DNA of 64,000 bases. Origin: Thermomonas beijingensis. GTDB taxonomy: Bacteria > Pseudomonadota > Gammaproteobacteria > Xanthomonadales > Xanthomonadaceae. The stretch's first letter is position 1; each line of letters starts with the position of its first letter. The stretch covers positions 62,001-126,000 of the forward strand of contig NZ_JAIQDJ010000005.1 of the NCBI RefSeq assembly GCF_020034655.1, given 5' to 3'. Below are positions 17,709-27,400 of the stretch, one piece after another. The position numbers were made by a program, and so were the translations under genes. The notes under the pieces were generated by a model. That model was not told the DNA's origin. It made no database searches and was given only the letters and a program-made list of their open reading frames with translations.

Positions 17709-18590
17709 TCAGCGCTGCAGGCCACCCAAAAACGCCACAAGTTCGACACGCTGATCAGCGATGAAAAGAGAGTTGCCGGCGTCCTCTGCCAAGTCCTGCG
17801 TTGGCAATATCGCCATTGCCAGCGGGCCGCGGCACGCCACGATTTTGCCTGACGGGTGCTGTTGTGAATCGCAGATGTCTTCGCCTGCAACCAGCGTGCG
17901 CGACGAATGCAGCAAGCCGGCAGTGCGTTTGGTTTGACCAAGAAAATGCGTGCGTGCAACGATTTCCTGGCCTGGGTAGCAGCCTTTTTTCACACTGAAC
18001 GCGGCCAGCCGATCCAGTCCGAGCTGTTGCGGTGTCCAGTGTTCGGCTTGTGAAGCAGGTAGCCGAGGCAGGCCGTGATGGAGATCGAATGCGGCCCACT
18101 GAGCCATGCAGGCCGCATCTTCGGTTGCAGATGTTGCGCGGATGCAAAGCCGGCGAAACCCGCCTTGCGCCGACAGGTCCAACTCAACCGTTTCGCCTGC
18201 TGCTTCGCCAAGCAGGCCAATCTGGTTGGATTGCGCCTGCAACGGGACGGCGAAGCTGCCAATCACCTGCAGGTCATTGCGTGCAGTCAGGCTCACTTTG
18301 CTGCGAAAGACATAGCGGCGTAATTGCTCGGCCAGGTCCTCGGCGGGCACGTCGGGGAGCAGCAGCCACAGGGTTTCAGGGTTCAATCGAACCAGTGCGA
18401 ACAGCGCAATCACGCGACCTTTGGCATTCAACCAGCCGTTCCATTGCCACTGGCCATCGCCCAGCAAAGCCACGTCATTCATGCATTGTGCTTGCGCAAA
18501 TGCGATTGAATCGCGCCCGCAAAGTGCAAGTACGCTGTGATCGGACAGGTGGAATTCGTTCGCTGGTGCGGCTTTCGGCTTGTCGTGCAT
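17709..18590 (-). CDS. ygfZ: tRNA-modifying/Fe-S assembly protein YgfZ
   Basis: A 293-residue folate-binding protein of the GcvT-like YgfZ/IBA57 family. The signature KKGCYPGQEIVART, with its conserved Cys, lies near residue 215. These proteins use tetrahydrofolate to support assembly or repair of [4Fe-4S] clusters, with succinate dehydrogenase and MiaB among known clients. The gene is divergent from an SDH assembly-factor gene and the sdh operon, which fits that role. I start at ATG 18590 (MHDKPKAAP). An ATG at 18635 would overlap the divergent gene at 18619. Confidence 0.9.
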   Translation of the reverse strand: MHDKPKAAPANEFHLSDHSVLALCGRDSIAFAQAQCMNDVALLGDGQWQWNGWLNAKGRVIALFALVRLNPETLWLLLPDVPAEDLAEQLRRYVFRSKVSLTARNDLQVIGSFAVPLQAQSNQIGLLGEAAGETVELDLSAQGGFRRLCIRATSATEDAACMAQWAAFDLHHGLPRLPASQAEHWTPQQLGLDRLAAFSVKKGCYPGQEIVARTHFLGQTKRTAGLLHSSRTLVAGEDICDSQQHPSGKIVACRGPLAMAILPTQDLAEDAGNSLFIADQRVELVAFLGGLQR

Positions 18591-18618
18591 CGTCGGCGGG
18601 GCGTAAACTTGCGATATT

Positions 18619-18807
18619 GTGAATGCGTCGATCATAGGCCACTTAGCCCAAAACCCCGAGTCTGGAACGGTTTCGGTACCCGCAAAGGGGTCCGATGCTG
18701 CGCCGGTTCCGCCGCCGCCCGCCACCGTTGAGCACGGTGGACGCGAAGGCCCGGAACCCACGCGCTTCGGAGATTGGGAAAAGAATGGCCGCTGTATCGA
18801 TTTCTGA
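18619..18807 (+). CDS. Succinate dehydrogenase assembly factor 4 family protein (DUF1674)
   Basis: A 62-residue protein whose C-terminal third, REGPEPTRFGDWEKNGRCIDF, is the hallmark of DUF1674/SDHAF4. In mitochondria SDHAF4 binds flavinylated SdhA and protects it until it joins SdhB. The N-terminal part is Pro/Ala-rich and poorly conserved, as is usual. The only plausible start is GTG at 18619, with no clear ribosome site, 28 bp from the divergent ygfZ start. It lies 43 bp upstream of sdhC and is probably the first gene of the sdh operon. Such a short gene with a GTG start is easily missed. Confidence 0.82.
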   Translation: MNASIIGHLAQNPESGTVSVPAKGSDAAPVPPPPATVEHGGREGPEPTRFGDWEKNGRCIDF

Positions 18808-18850
18808 TTTCGTCCACGCGGCCTAGCCGCCTAACCGGAGAAGCCCCCAC

Positions 18851-19246
18851 ATGGCGACCCGCGAGCGTCCGTTGTCACCCCATTTGCAGGTGTATCGCAA
18901 ACAGGTACAAATGATGACTTCGATCACCCACCGCATCACCGGCGTCGCGCTGGCGGTGGGTGCCCTTGGTTTGGTTTGGGGTTTGCTGGCGCTGGCCGCA
19001 GGCCCGCAACGCTGGGCAGGCTTCACCGCCTGTGCAGGCTCGCCGTTGGGCTTGCTGGTGCTGTTTGGCTTCAGCTGGGCACTGGCTTACCACTTTCTCA
19101 ATGGTATTCGCCATTTGGTGCAGGATGCCGGGAATGGATTTTCCATTCCCGACTTCATTCGCAGCAGCTGGATTTCCATCGGCGGCAGCATCGTGCTGGT
19201 GGTGTTGGCATGGGCTTTCGTGCTGATGCGTTGGGGGCAAGTATGA
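18851..19246 (+). CDS. sdhC: Succinate dehydrogenase cytochrome b556 subunit SdhC
   Basis: A 131-residue membrane anchor with three transmembrane helices (about residues 28-50, 65-85 and 105-127). RPLSPHLQVYRKQ at the N-terminus carries the quinone-site Ser and Arg, and the haem-ligand His81 lies in AYHFLNGIRHLVQD. It anchors the SDH catalytic dimer and contributes to the ubiquinone site. GGAGAAG stands a little upstream of the ATG. It overlaps sdhD by ATGA. Confidence 0.93.
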   Translation: MATRERPLSPHLQVYRKQVQMMTSITHRITGVALAVGALGLVWGLLALAAGPQRWAGFTACAGSPLGLLVLFGFSWALAYHFLNGIRHLVQDAGNGFSIPDFIRSSWISIGGSIVLVVLAWAFVLMRWGQV

Positions 19247-19638
19247 GCAGCAACAGCAATGATCTGCGCACGCCATTGAAGCGTGCACGCGGCTTGGGCT
19301 CGGGCAAAGACGGCACCGGGCATTTCATCTGGCAGCGAGTCACGGCAATCGCGGTGGCGTTGTCGGGTATTTGGCTGCTGGGCGTGCTGTTGTCGCTGCG
19401 TACCGCAAGTTATCCGTATATCCGTGATTTGGTGGTGGATCCCATCAATGCCACTGTGTTGATCGTGTTTTTGCTCGGCGCGTTCTGGCATGCGCGGTTG
19501 GGCTTGCAAGTGGTGATCGAAGACTATGTGCATACGCCGCTGACCGCCGGGATTGCCCATTTCGCCAATATTTTTGTCTGCGCACTGGCCTCGATTGCCG
19601 GCGTGCTTGCGGTGCTGCGCATCGCGCTTGGGAGCTGA
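19243..19638 (+). CDS. sdhD: Succinate dehydrogenase membrane anchor SdhD
   Basis: A 131-residue anchor subunit with three transmembrane helices. His83 in FWHARLGLQVVIEDYV aligns with the haem-ligand His71 of E. coli SdhD, and Asp94-Tyr95 with the quinone-site Asp82-Tyr83. The ATG overlaps the sdhC stop (19243-19246), so the two are translationally coupled, and sdhA follows after 6 bp. Confidence 0.92.
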   Translation: MSSNSNDLRTPLKRARGLGSGKDGTGHFIWQRVTAIAVALSGIWLLGVLLSLRTASYPYIRDLVVDPINATVLIVFLLGAFWHARLGLQVVIEDYVHTPLTAGIAHFANIFVCALASIAGVLAVLRIALGS

Positions 19639-19644
19639 TTCGCA

Positions 19645-21435
19645 ATGTCTGCCTACAAGATCCAAGAACACACATTCGACATGATCGTGGTCGGCGCCGG
19701 TGGTGCTGGCCTGCGTGCGACGTTTGGACTCGCCGCCAAGGGTCTGCAGACCGCCTGCATCACTAAGGTGTTTCCTACCCGTTCACATACGGTTGCAGCG
19801 CAGGGTGGCATCGCTGCCGCGCTGGCCAACATGGGCGAGGACGACTGGCGCTATCACTTCTATGACACCGTCAAGGGCGGTGACTGGCTGGGTGACCAAG
19901 ACGCGATTGAATATATGTGCCGTGAAGCCATCCCGGCGGTGATCGAGCTGGAACATTACGGCGTACCGTTCTCGCGCACTGACGATGGCAAGATCTACCA
20001 GCGCCCGTTCGGCGGCATGACCACCAAATACGGCGAGGGCCCGTCGGCGCAGCGTACCTGTGCTGCCGCTGACCGTACCGGCCACGCCATGTTGCACACC
20101 CTCTATCAGCAAGCACTGGCGCACGATGCGCGGTTCATGATCGAGTACTTTGCGCTTGACTTGATCATGGATGAAGACGGCGCTTGCCGTGGTGTGTTGG
20201 CCCTCGACATGGCCGAAGGCACCCTGCATCTATTCCGTGCGCAGGGTGTGGTGCTGGCCACCGGGGGGTATGGTCGCGCCTATTTCAGCGCCACCTCGGC
20301 ACATACCTGCACCGGTGACGGTGGCGGCCTAGTGGCACGTGCCGGCTTGCCGTTGCAAGACATGGAATTTGTGCAGTTCCACCCCACCGGTATTTACGGT
20401 GCCGGCTGCCTGATCACCGAGGGCGTGCGTGGCGAAGGCGGTATTCTGCGCAACAGCAACGGCGAGCGGTTCATGGAACGCTATGCGCCGCATTACAAGG
20501 ACTTGGCATCGCGCGACGTGGTATCACGTTCGATGACCATCGAAATTCGCGAAGGCCGTGGCGTGGGCGAGCACAAGGATCACATCCTGCTGGATCTGAC
20601 CCATCTGGGCCCCGGCGTGATCGACGAGCGCCTGCCCGGGATTGCCGAAAGTGCCAAGATTTTTGCTGGCGTGGACGTGCACAAGCAGCCGATTCCAGTA
20701 ATCCCCACGGTGCACTACAACATGGGCGGTATCCCCACCAACTACCACGGCGAAGTGGTGCGCAAACTTGGCGACAACAACGATGCCGTGGTGCCGGGTT
20801 TGTACGCGATTGGTGAAGCCGCGTGCGTGTCGGTGCATGGCGGTAATCGTCTGGGCTCCAACTCGCTGTTGGACTTGGTGGTATTTGGCCGTGCAGTGGC
20901 CAACCGCTGTGCCGAGACCATCAAGCCGGGCGCGTCGCATAAGCCACTGGCAGGCGATGCCTGCGACAAGGCGCTGGGGCTGCTGGATAAACTGCGTCAC
21001 GCCAATGGCGGCACGCCAACGGCGGTGATTCGCGACAATATGCAGCGCACCATGCAAAGCGATGCTGCCGTGTTCCGCACCAGCCAGACCTTGAAAGAAG
21101 GCTGCCAAAAAATGGCGCGGGTATTTGACTCATTCCAAGATGTGAAGGTGACCGACCGTTCCTTGGTGTGGAACTCGGACCTGATCGAAACCTACGAATT
21201 GAACAACTTGCTGATCAACGCGGTGGCAACCATCAATTCGGCCGAACAACGCAAGGAAAGCCGTGGCGCGCATGCGCACGAAGACTTTCCTGATCGCGAT
21301 GATGCCAACTGGCAAAAGCACACCTTGGTCAGCGTGGACGAGAAGGGCGCTTGCAGTTTCGACTTCCGCCCGGTGCACATGTACACATTGACCAGCGATG
21401 TGGCGGTTGTGTCGCCCAAGCCGCGCGTTTACTGA
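19645..21435 (+). CDS. sdhA: Succinate dehydrogenase flavoprotein subunit SdhA
   Basis: A 596-residue catalytic subunit that oxidises succinate to fumarate. The FAD motif is [16 protein letters not shown]. His48 in [11 protein letters not shown] is the residue that carries covalent FAD. The substrate-site segments include [11 protein letters not shown] and [13 protein letters not shown]. The length is normal. Its maturation helpers SdhE and DUF1674 are encoded in the same cluster. It is preceded by sdhD (6 bp) and followed by sdhB (18 bp). Confidence 0.97.
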   Translation: MSAYKIQEHTFDMIVVGAGGAGLRATFGLAAKGLQTACITKVFPTRSHTVAAQGGIAAALANMGEDDWRYHFYDTVKGGDWLGDQDAIEYMCREAIPAVIELEHYGVPFSRTDDGKIYQRPFGGMTTKYGEGPSAQRTCAAADRTGHAMLHTLYQQALAHDARFMIEYFALDLIMDEDGACRGVLALDMAEGTLHLFRAQGVVLATGGYGRAYFSATSAHTCTGDGGGLVARAGLPLQDMEFVQFHPTGIYGAGCLITEGVRGEGGILRNSNGERFMERYAPHYKDLASRDVVSRSMTIEIREGRGVGEHKDHILLDLTHLGPGVIDERLPGIAESAKIFAGVDVHKQPIPVIPTVHYNMGGIPTNYHGEVVRKLGDNNDAVVPGLYAIGEAACVSVHGGNRLGSNSLLDLVVFGRAVANRCAETIKPGASHKPLAGDACDKALGLLDKLRHANGGTPTAVIRDNMQRTMQSDAAVFRTSQTLKEGCQKMARVFDSFQDVKVTDRSLVWNSDLIETYELNNLLINAVATINSAEQRKESRGAHAHEDFPDRDDANWQKHTLVSVDEKGACSFDFRPVHMYTLTSDVAVVSPKPRVY

Positions 21436-21453
21436 TCGGGAGCGTTTAAGACC

Positions 21454-22239
21454 ATGGCTGAATTTACCCTCCCGAAGAACTCCAGGATCACCAAGGGCAA
21501 GCACTTTGCGGCGAAAGACGCAAAGAAAACCCGCACCTTCAAAATCTATCGTTGGAGCCCGGACGATGATCAAAACCCGCGTACCGACACCTACGAGGTG
21601 GATTTGGACAAGTGCGGGCCAATGGTGCTTGACGCGCTGATCAAGATCAAAAACGAAATTGACCCCAGCTTGACCTTCCGTCGCTCCTGTCGCGAAGGCA
21701 TTTGCGGGTCGTGCGCGATGAATATCGACGGCACCAACACGCTGGCCTGCATCTGCGCTATCGAGAGCTGCAAGGGCAAGGGCGAAGTGCCGATCTATCC
21801 GCTGCCACATATGCCGGTGGTCAAGGATCTGGTGCCCGATCTGACGCATTTCTATGCGCAGCACGCCAGCATTCGTCCGTGGCTACGCACCCAAACCCCC
21901 GCACCGTCGGGTCGCGAGCGCTTGCAATCGCCTGCCGATCGCAAACAATTGGATGGTTTGTACGAATGCATCCTGTGCGCTTGCTGCAGCACATCGTGCC
22001 CCAGCTACTGGTGGAATGGCGACCGCTATCTGGGCCCGGCGATCCTGTTGCAAGCGTACCGCTGGATTGTGGACAGCCGCGATGAAGACACCGGGGCGCG
22101 CCTGGACGAGCTGGAAGACCCGTTCAAACTGTACCGCTGTCATACCATCATGAATTGCGCCCGTACCTGCCCGAAGGGCTTGAACCCGGCCAAAGCCATC
22201 GCTGAGATCAAGAAGCTGATGGTGGCGCGCAAGGTGTGA
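21454..22239 (+). CDS. sdhB: Succinate dehydrogenase iron-sulfur subunit SdhB
   Basis: A 261-residue subunit carrying three Fe-S clusters. The [2Fe-2S] ligands are in [18 protein letters not shown] and the later Cys of LACIC. The [4Fe-4S] and [3Fe-4S] ligands are in [18 protein letters not shown] and [17 protein letters not shown]. It passes electrons from FAD to ubiquinone. Its TGA overlaps the sdhE ATG by one base. Confidence 0.96.
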   Translation: MAEFTLPKNSRITKGKHFAAKDAKKTRTFKIYRWSPDDDQNPRTDTYEVDLDKCGPMVLDALIKIKNEIDPSLTFRRSCREGICGSCAMNIDGTNTLACICAIESCKGKGEVPIYPLPHMPVVKDLVPDLTHFYAQHASIRPWLRTQTPAPSGRERLQSPADRKQLDGLYECILCACCSTSCPSYWWNGDRYLGPAILLQAYRWIVDSRDEDTGARLDELEDPFKLYRCHTIMNCARTCPKGLNPAKAIAEIKKLMVARKV

Positions 22240-22487
22240 TGGACGACGACATCGAGCTGAAAAAACTGCGCTGGCGTTGCCGGCGCGGGATGCGTGAGCT
22301 TGATCAGCTGCTGGACAGGTGGTTGGAACGGCAATGGCGGCAAAGTCCGACCGCCGAGCGCGCCGTTTTCCTGCGGCTTTTGGACATCGAAGACGACACA
22401 CTCTGGCGCTGGTTCTTGGGGCATGAGGTGTCCTCGGATGTCGAAATCGCAGCGCTTGTCGAGAAGGTCCGTAATGTTCCAGTGTGA
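22239..22487 (+). CDS. sdhE: FAD assembly factor SdhE
   Basis: An 82-residue all-helical protein of the SdhE/YgfY/SDHAF2 family. The flavinylation motif RGMRELD (usually RGxxE) lies in [20 protein letters not shown]. It promotes covalent attachment of FAD to SdhA. ATG at 22239 overlaps the sdhB TGA, which couples the two; a GTG one codon earlier is also in frame. The ygfX-like gene starts before its end. Confidence 0.93.
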   Translation: MDDDIELKKLRWRCRRGMRELDQLLDRWLERQWRQSPTAERAVFLRLLDIEDDTLWRWFLGHEVSSDVEIAALVEKVRNVPV

Positions 22488-22890
22488 TTGGCGGCCCTCC
22501 CGGTTGCTGGCCGGGGCCCTGCTGGGGCTTGTGCTGTTGGCGCCGATGGCGGTGCTGGCCAGTGATCTATCGGGCTGGCAGACGTGGCCGCTGGCACTGT
22601 TTGCGGGGGGGTGGGGCTTGCTGGATGCCAGGCGCTATTGGCAGCGGCGCATTCGCCATGTGTCCATTTCTGGCGGCAACGCGCCGGCTGTTTGCGATGA
22701 TGAGCCACTGCTGGACCTGCAACTTCATGTGCGTGGCCCGCTGGTGTTCTTGCACTGGCGGAATCGTGCTGGCTGCACACAGCGGCTGGTTTGGGCCCCG
22801 GACACGCTGTCCGACTCGCAACGACGTGAACTGCGGCTGGCCATCCAGCAACGTGCGGCTGCCACGATGCCGGCATCGATGGCAGGATAG
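22474..22890 (+). CDS. YgfX-like small membrane protein
   Basis: A 138-residue protein with two predicted transmembrane helices (about residues 10-32 and 36-52), then a soluble tail containing [23 protein letters not shown]. This is the layout of YgfX (CptA), the usual neighbour of sdhE. YgfX has been described both as a toxin partner of YgfY/CptB and as an SdhE interaction partner; its true role is debated. It overlaps sdhE by 14 bp, so it belongs to the sdh operon. Assignment rests on position, size and topology more than on sequence motifs. Confidence 0.72.
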   Translation: MFQCDWRPSRLLAGALLGLVLLAPMAVLASDLSGWQTWPLALFAGGWGLLDARRYWQRRIRHVSISGGNAPAVCDDEPLLDLQLHVRGPLVFLHWRNRAGCTQRLVWAPDTLSDSQRRELRLAIQQRAAATMPASMAG

Positions 22891-22913
22891 CGCGTCGCAT
22901 TCAAGGCTGAGTA

Positions 22914-24158
22914 ATGTTTAAACCCGTTCCCGTCGCCATCGGCCTGCGCTATCTGCGTGCCAAACGCCGCAATGGTTTCATCTCGTTTATTTCATTGGCG
23001 TCGATCCTTGGCATCGCACTAGGGGTCACTGCCTTGATCACCACACTCGCGGTGATGAGCGGGTTTCAGAAAGAAATCCGTGATCGCATGTTGGGCATGG
23101 CGGCACACGCCACCGTCAGTGGCTACGGTGAGCCGCTGCAGGACTGGCAGCACGCGGTGCAAGTGGCGATGCGTGATCCGCGCGTGGCCGGTGCCGCGCC
23201 CTATATTGAAAAAGAAGCACTGATTTCTGCCGCCAACAACCAGCCGGCAATGCTGCGGGCGGTGATTCCGGCGGAAGAGGGCAAGGTCTCGGTACTGCCG
23301 CAGAAAATGGTGCAAGGCAAATTGACCCAACTCACGCCTGGGAGCTTCAACATCGTGCTGGGCCGGGAACTGGCGCTGTGGTTGGGAGTCGGCGTGGGCG
23401 ATGATGTCATCGTCACGCTCGCCGATTTTCGCAGTACCCCGGTGGGCGGCGTACAGACCATGAAGCGCTTCAAAGTCAGCGGCATTTTCGAGGCCGGTTA
23501 CAACGAGTTCGACAAAGGCTTGGCGGTGGTCAATCTGACCGATTTGCAGCGCGTGTTGCGAATGGGCGAGGGTGTAACCGGGGTACGCTTGCGGCTGCAC
23601 GACATGGATCAAGCGTTCGCGGTGGCTCGTGCTTTGGCGCTGAATCTCAAGGGCCCGTACCGCGTCAGCGATTGGAGCGAAGAAAACGCCAATCTTTTTC
23701 GCGCATTGAAAATGGAAAAAACGGTGATGGCGATCTTGCTGTCGCTGATTATCGCGATGGGCGCGTTCAATCTGGTGTCCTCGCAAGTGATGTTGGTGAC
23801 CGATAAGCAGGCCGACATTGCCATTCTGCGCACCTTGGGGCTGACCCCCGCGCAGGTGATGCGGGTGTTTATGGTGCAGGGCAGCCTGATTGGCGTGATT
23901 GGTACCGTGGTGGGGGTGATTGGGGGCATTGTGTTGACCCTCAACCTGGGGGCCATTTTGAAAGGCATCGAACATATCTTTGGCATTCAGTTGCTGCCCG
24001 AGGATGTGTACTACATCACCGGCCTGCCGATTGATCTGCAATCGGGTGATGTGGTGACGATTGCTTGCGTAGCCTTGGCGATGGCGTTCTTGGCCACCTT
24101 GTATCCAGCGTGGCGCGCCGCACGCACCGCACCCGCGGAGGCGCTGCGTTATGAGTGA
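22914..24158 (+). CDS. lolC: Lipoprotein-releasing ABC transporter permease (LolC/LolE family)
   Basis: A 414-residue inner-membrane protein with four transmembrane helices: one near residues 20-50 (FISFISLASILGIALGVTALITTLAVMSGFQKE) and three in the last third. A large periplasmic domain lies between them. With LolD it extracts outer-membrane lipoproteins from the inner membrane and hands them to LolA. Only one permease gene lies next to lolD, so the complex here may be a homodimer of the LolF type; a second copy elsewhere cannot be excluded. It overlaps lolD by 8 bp. Confidence 0.9.
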   Translation: MFKPVPVAIGLRYLRAKRRNGFISFISLASILGIALGVTALITTLAVMSGFQKEIRDRMLGMAAHATVSGYGEPLQDWQHAVQVAMRDPRVAGAAPYIEKEALISAANNQPAMLRAVIPAEEGKVSVLPQKMVQGKLTQLTPGSFNIVLGRELALWLGVGVGDDVIVTLADFRSTPVGGVQTMKRFKVSGIFEAGYNEFDKGLAVVNLTDLQRVLRMGEGVTGVRLRLHDMDQAFAVARALALNLKGPYRVSDWSEENANLFRALKMEKTVMAILLSLIIAMGAFNLVSSQVMLVTDKQADIAILRTLGLTPAQVMRVFMVQGSLIGVIGTVVGVIGGIVLTLNLGAILKGIEHIFGIQLLPEDVYYITGLPIDLQSGDVVTIACVALAMAFLATLYPAWRAARTAPAEALRYE

Positions 24159-24858
24159 GCCACAGAGCAATGACGTAATTCGTGCCGAAGGGCTGGGCAA
24201 GACCTACATCGAAGGCAAGCTGCATACGCCGGTGTTTGATGGTTTGGAGTTTGCCGTGCAAGCCGGTGAGACCGTGGCGATTTTGGGTGCATCCGGTGCC
24301 GGCAAAAGCACGTTGCTCCACTTGTTGGGCGGCTTGGATGTACCCACGACGGGCGAGGTTTTTGTCGCCGGCCAGCAAATGAGCGCACTCTCGAATGCCG
24401 CGCGCGGTCGTTTGCGAAATTCAGCGCTGGGTTTTATCTATCAGTTCCACCATCTGCTGCCGGAATTCACTGCACTCGAGAACGTGATGATGCCGGTGCT
24501 GTTGGCGGGACTGCCCACACAGGAAGCCACCACGCGGGCGCAAACACTGCTGGAGTCGGTGGGCTTGGGGCATCGGCTTGCGCACAAACCCGGTGAGCTG
24601 TCGGGCGGTGAGCGCCAACGTGCAGCAGTGGCGCGGGCCTTGGTCAACACGCCTGCCTGCGTACTGGGCGATGAGCCAACCGGCAATCTGGATGAAAAGA
24701 CTGCCGCAACCGTATTTGCGCAGATGCTGGAACTCAACCGCGTCCAAGCTACCAGTCTTGTCCTGGTGACCCATGATCGCCGCTTGGCACGCAAGCTGGA
24801 TCGCGTGTTGGAGCTGCGCGAGGGGCGTTTGCACGTATTGGCGGCCAGCGAGGTCTGA
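24151..24858 (+). CDS. lolD: Lipoprotein-releasing ABC transporter ATPase LolD
   Basis: A 235-residue ABC ATPase with Walker A GASGAGKST (residues 46-54), signature LSGGERQR and Walker B CVLGDEPTGNLDEKT, plus the Lol-type FIYQFHHLLPEF Q-loop region. It powers lipoprotein release with the permease encoded just upstream; the ATG lies inside the permease reading frame. ComEC follows on the same strand. Confidence 0.95.
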   Translation: MSEPQSNDVIRAEGLGKTYIEGKLHTPVFDGLEFAVQAGETVAILGASGAGKSTLLHLLGGLDVPTTGEVFVAGQQMSALSNAARGRLRNSALGFIYQFHHLLPEFTALENVMMPVLLAGLPTQEATTRAQTLLESVGLGHRLAHKPGELSGGERQRAAVARALVNTPACVLGDEPTGNLDEKTAATVFAQMLELNRVQATSLVLVTHDRRLARKLDRVLELREGRLHVLAASEV

Positions 24859-24931
24859 CGGGGAAAATCCTGACCTTACGGTGTTCCTTGCACCGACGGA
24901 CAGCAGCAGGTGGGTGTTGGATGCTATCCGC

Positions 24932-27382
24932 ATGGCCGCCCACCTCTCGCTTGCATGGTTTCATCAACGCGCATCGGGTGTGCACGTTGCGCATGCGGGC
25001 GCTGCATTATTTGGGTCACTTTGTGCCGCGAGCTTGCTGGCAGGCGTCAGCCTGTGTCTGCTGCTGCCGGGGTTGCCACCGAGAGGCGTGCTGTGGTGTT
25101 GCGTGCTGGTGGGTGGGGGGTTGGCATGGCGCGCTAATGCCGGCCCCTTGCGCGGTGGGCGCGTGCTCGGGGTGCTGCTGCTGGGGATGGCATTGGCCGG
25201 TTTGCAGGCCGCGCATGCGCTGCAGGCACAGCTACCTGTGGCTTTGCAGGGCCAGTCGCTGATCTTGCGTGGGCAGATTGTCGAGCTGCCGGTGCACGAG
25301 GTTCGACGCACCAGTTTTGAATTCGTGGTGGATACGGATATCAGCCAACCTGCATCACTGCGTGGCCAGCGGTTGCGGCTGGCGTGGTATGACGATGATC
25401 CACGGCCGCGTGCGCGCTTGCAGGCTGGCAGCCGTTGGGAATTCCCGCTCAAGCTGCGTGCGCCACGTGGCTTGCGCAACCCCGGCGGCAGTGACGCGGA
25501 AAAGTATGCACTGGCGGCGCGCATCAGCGCCACCGGCTTTGTGCAGAAGCCACTGCGCGCACGTCGTTTGGCGGGGCCGTCTGGTATTGATGCGTGGCGT
25601 GAGGCGATGAGTGCGCGCATCGCCAGCACAACACCGGCCGCGTCGTCGCGCTTTGTGCAGGCATTGGCGCTGGGCGATACCCGCGCATTGGACGATACCG
25701 ATTGGGCGCGCCTGCGCGCTGCCGGCTTGACCCATTTAATCGCGATTTCCGGGTTTCATGTGGGGCTGGTGGCCGGGTTTTGCGCCTTGCTGGCTGGGGG
25801 GCTGTGGTGGCTGTTGCCTGCGCTGTGCCGCTGGCTACCACGTCCGTTTGCTGCGGGTGGCGGCGCAGTGCTGGGCGCGTTTGGCTACGCGCTGCTGACC
25901 GGAATGGCGGTGCCCACCATGCGCACGGTGGTGATGATCGCGGTATTGGTGCTGGCGCGCTGCTTGCGTCGCCGCCAGCGCATCGCCGATACATTGGGGT
26001 TGGGCTGCATCGTATTGCTGTTGCTGGATCCGTTGGCCGTGCTGGGCGCTGGGTTTTGGCTCAGTTTTGCTGGCGTAGCGTGGTTGCTGTGGTGCTTGCC
26101 GGGGGATGCGGGGGAGGGAGGAGGCAAGGGCATCATGCCGATCCTGCGCGGTTTTTTCGCCGCACAAGCGGTGGCCAGTTTGGGCTTGCTGCCGCTGACC
26201 GTGGTGCTGTTCGGGCAGGCCTCGTTTGCCGGGCCTTTGGCCAACCTAGCGGCGGTGCCGTGGTGGAGTTTGGTGGTGGTGCCCCTGAGTTTGCTGGGCG
26301 TGTTGGCCGAAACCCTGCATGCCGGGGCTGGGCCGTGGTGCTGGCAGGCAGCGGCGTGGTGTTTTGACCTGCTTTGGCCAGTGTTGACGCGGATTGCCGA
26401 CAGTCCCTTGGCCATGCTGTGGTTGCCCGAAGCACGCTGGTTTGCGCTGCCGCTGGCGCTGTTGTCGGCATTCTGGTTGCTGCTGCCACGCGGATTGCCG
26501 GGCAAGCCGCTGGTCTTGTTGCTCTGGCTGCCGTTGCTGTTGCCAGCGCGAGAATTGCCGGCGGTCGGGGCGGTTGAGCTGACCGTGATTGATGTGGGGC
26601 AGGGCTTGTCGGTGCTGGTGCGCACCGCACATCACAGCCTGCTGTATGACATGGGGCCCGCGGTGGCTGATGGGTATGACGCCGGCGAGCGTGCGGTAAT
26701 CCCCGCCTTGCATGGGCTGGGCGTAAGGCACCTGGATCTGGCAATGGTCAGTCATGGCGACAATGACCATGCCGGCGGTTTGCAGGCGGTGGCCAGCGTC
26801 TTTCCGATACCCCAAGTGTGGGTGCCAGCGGGCAGCCCCACCCATGGCACGGCACGCTGCGTGGCCGGGCAGCAGTGGCAATGGGATGGCGTGCGATTTC
26901 GTGCGCTGCACCCGGCCGAGGGCATGCCCTATCTCGATAACGAATCCAGTTGCGTGCTGCGCATCGAAACCGCCACCGACAGCGCCTTGTTGGCCGGCGA
27001 TATCGGCCAATACGTCGAGCGCAAACTGTTGGCCGAACAACCCGCCAGCCTGCGCAATGCCGTGGTGATCGTGCCCCATCACGGCAGCGCGGGGTCGTCT
27101 GATCCAGGCTTTGTCAGCGCTACCGGGGCGCGGTTGGCGCTGGTGTCTTCGGGCGCGGACAACCGTTTCAGGCACCCGCGTGAGGCGGTGGTGCGGCGCT
27201 GGTGCGCGGCCGGTGCGGAGGTACTGGATACCTCGCGCTCGGGCGCATTGCAGGTGTGGATTGGCCGGCAGGGCCTGCAATTGCGCGAACGCCGCAGCGA
27301 CCAGCCACGTTTGTGGGATGCGGTACAACGGCGCGGGCAAGCGGCTGGGCTATGCTACGCGCCTGAGATTTTGCGGCCATGA
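24932..27382 (+). CDS. comEC: DNA internalization protein ComEC/Rec2
   Basis: An approximately 816-residue polytopic membrane protein. It has an N-terminal DUF4131-type region, a central Competence domain (LTHLIAISGFHVGLVAGF and GMAVPTMRTVVMIAVLVLAR), and a C-terminal metallo-beta-lactamase-like domain with SHGDNDHAGG and VPHHGSAGSSD. It forms the channel through which single-stranded DNA enters during transformation. ComEA is encoded at 13.2 kb. I start at ATG 24932; a GTG at 24914 is an alternative. It lies between lolD and exbB on one strand, probably by co-transcription rather than function. Confidence 0.92.
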   Translation: MAAHLSLAWFHQRASGVHVAHAGAALFGSLCAASLLAGVSLCLLLPGLPPRGVLWCCVLVGGGLAWRANAGPLRGGRVLGVLLLGMALAGLQAAHALQAQLPVALQGQSLILRGQIVELPVHEVRRTSFEFVVDTDISQPASLRGQRLRLAWYDDDPRPRARLQAGSRWEFPLKLRAPRGLRNPGGSDAEKYALAARISATGFVQKPLRARRLAGPSGIDAWREAMSARIASTTPAASSRFVQALALGDTRALDDTDWARLRAAGLTHLIAISGFHVGLVAGFCALLAGGLWWLLPALCRWLPRPFAAGGGAVLGAFGYALLTGMAVPTMRTVVMIAVLVLARCLRRRQRIADTLGLGCIVLLLLDPLAVLGAGFWLSFAGVAWLLWCLPGDAGEGGGKGIMPILRGFFAAQAVASLGLLPLTVVLFGQASFAGPLANLAAVPWWSLVVVPLSLLGVLAETLHAGAGPWCWQAAAWCFDLLWPVLTRIADSPLAMLWLPEARWFALPLALLSAFWLLLPRGLPGKPLVLLLWLPLLLPARELPAVGAVELTVIDVGQGLSVLVRTAHHSLLYDMGPAVADGYDAGERAVIPALHGLGVRHLDLAMVSHGDNDHAGGLQAVASVFPIPQVWVPAGSPTHGTARCVAGQQWQWDGVRFRALHPAEGMPYLDNESSCVLRIETATDSALLAGDIGQYVERKLLAEQPASLRNAVVIVPHHGSAGSSDPGFVSATGARLALVSSGADNRFRHPREAVVRRWCAAGAEVLDTSRSGALQVWIGRQGLQLRERRSDQPRLWDAVQRRGQAAGLCYAPEILRP

Positions 27383-27400
27383 TGGCCGAAGGATTGCTAA

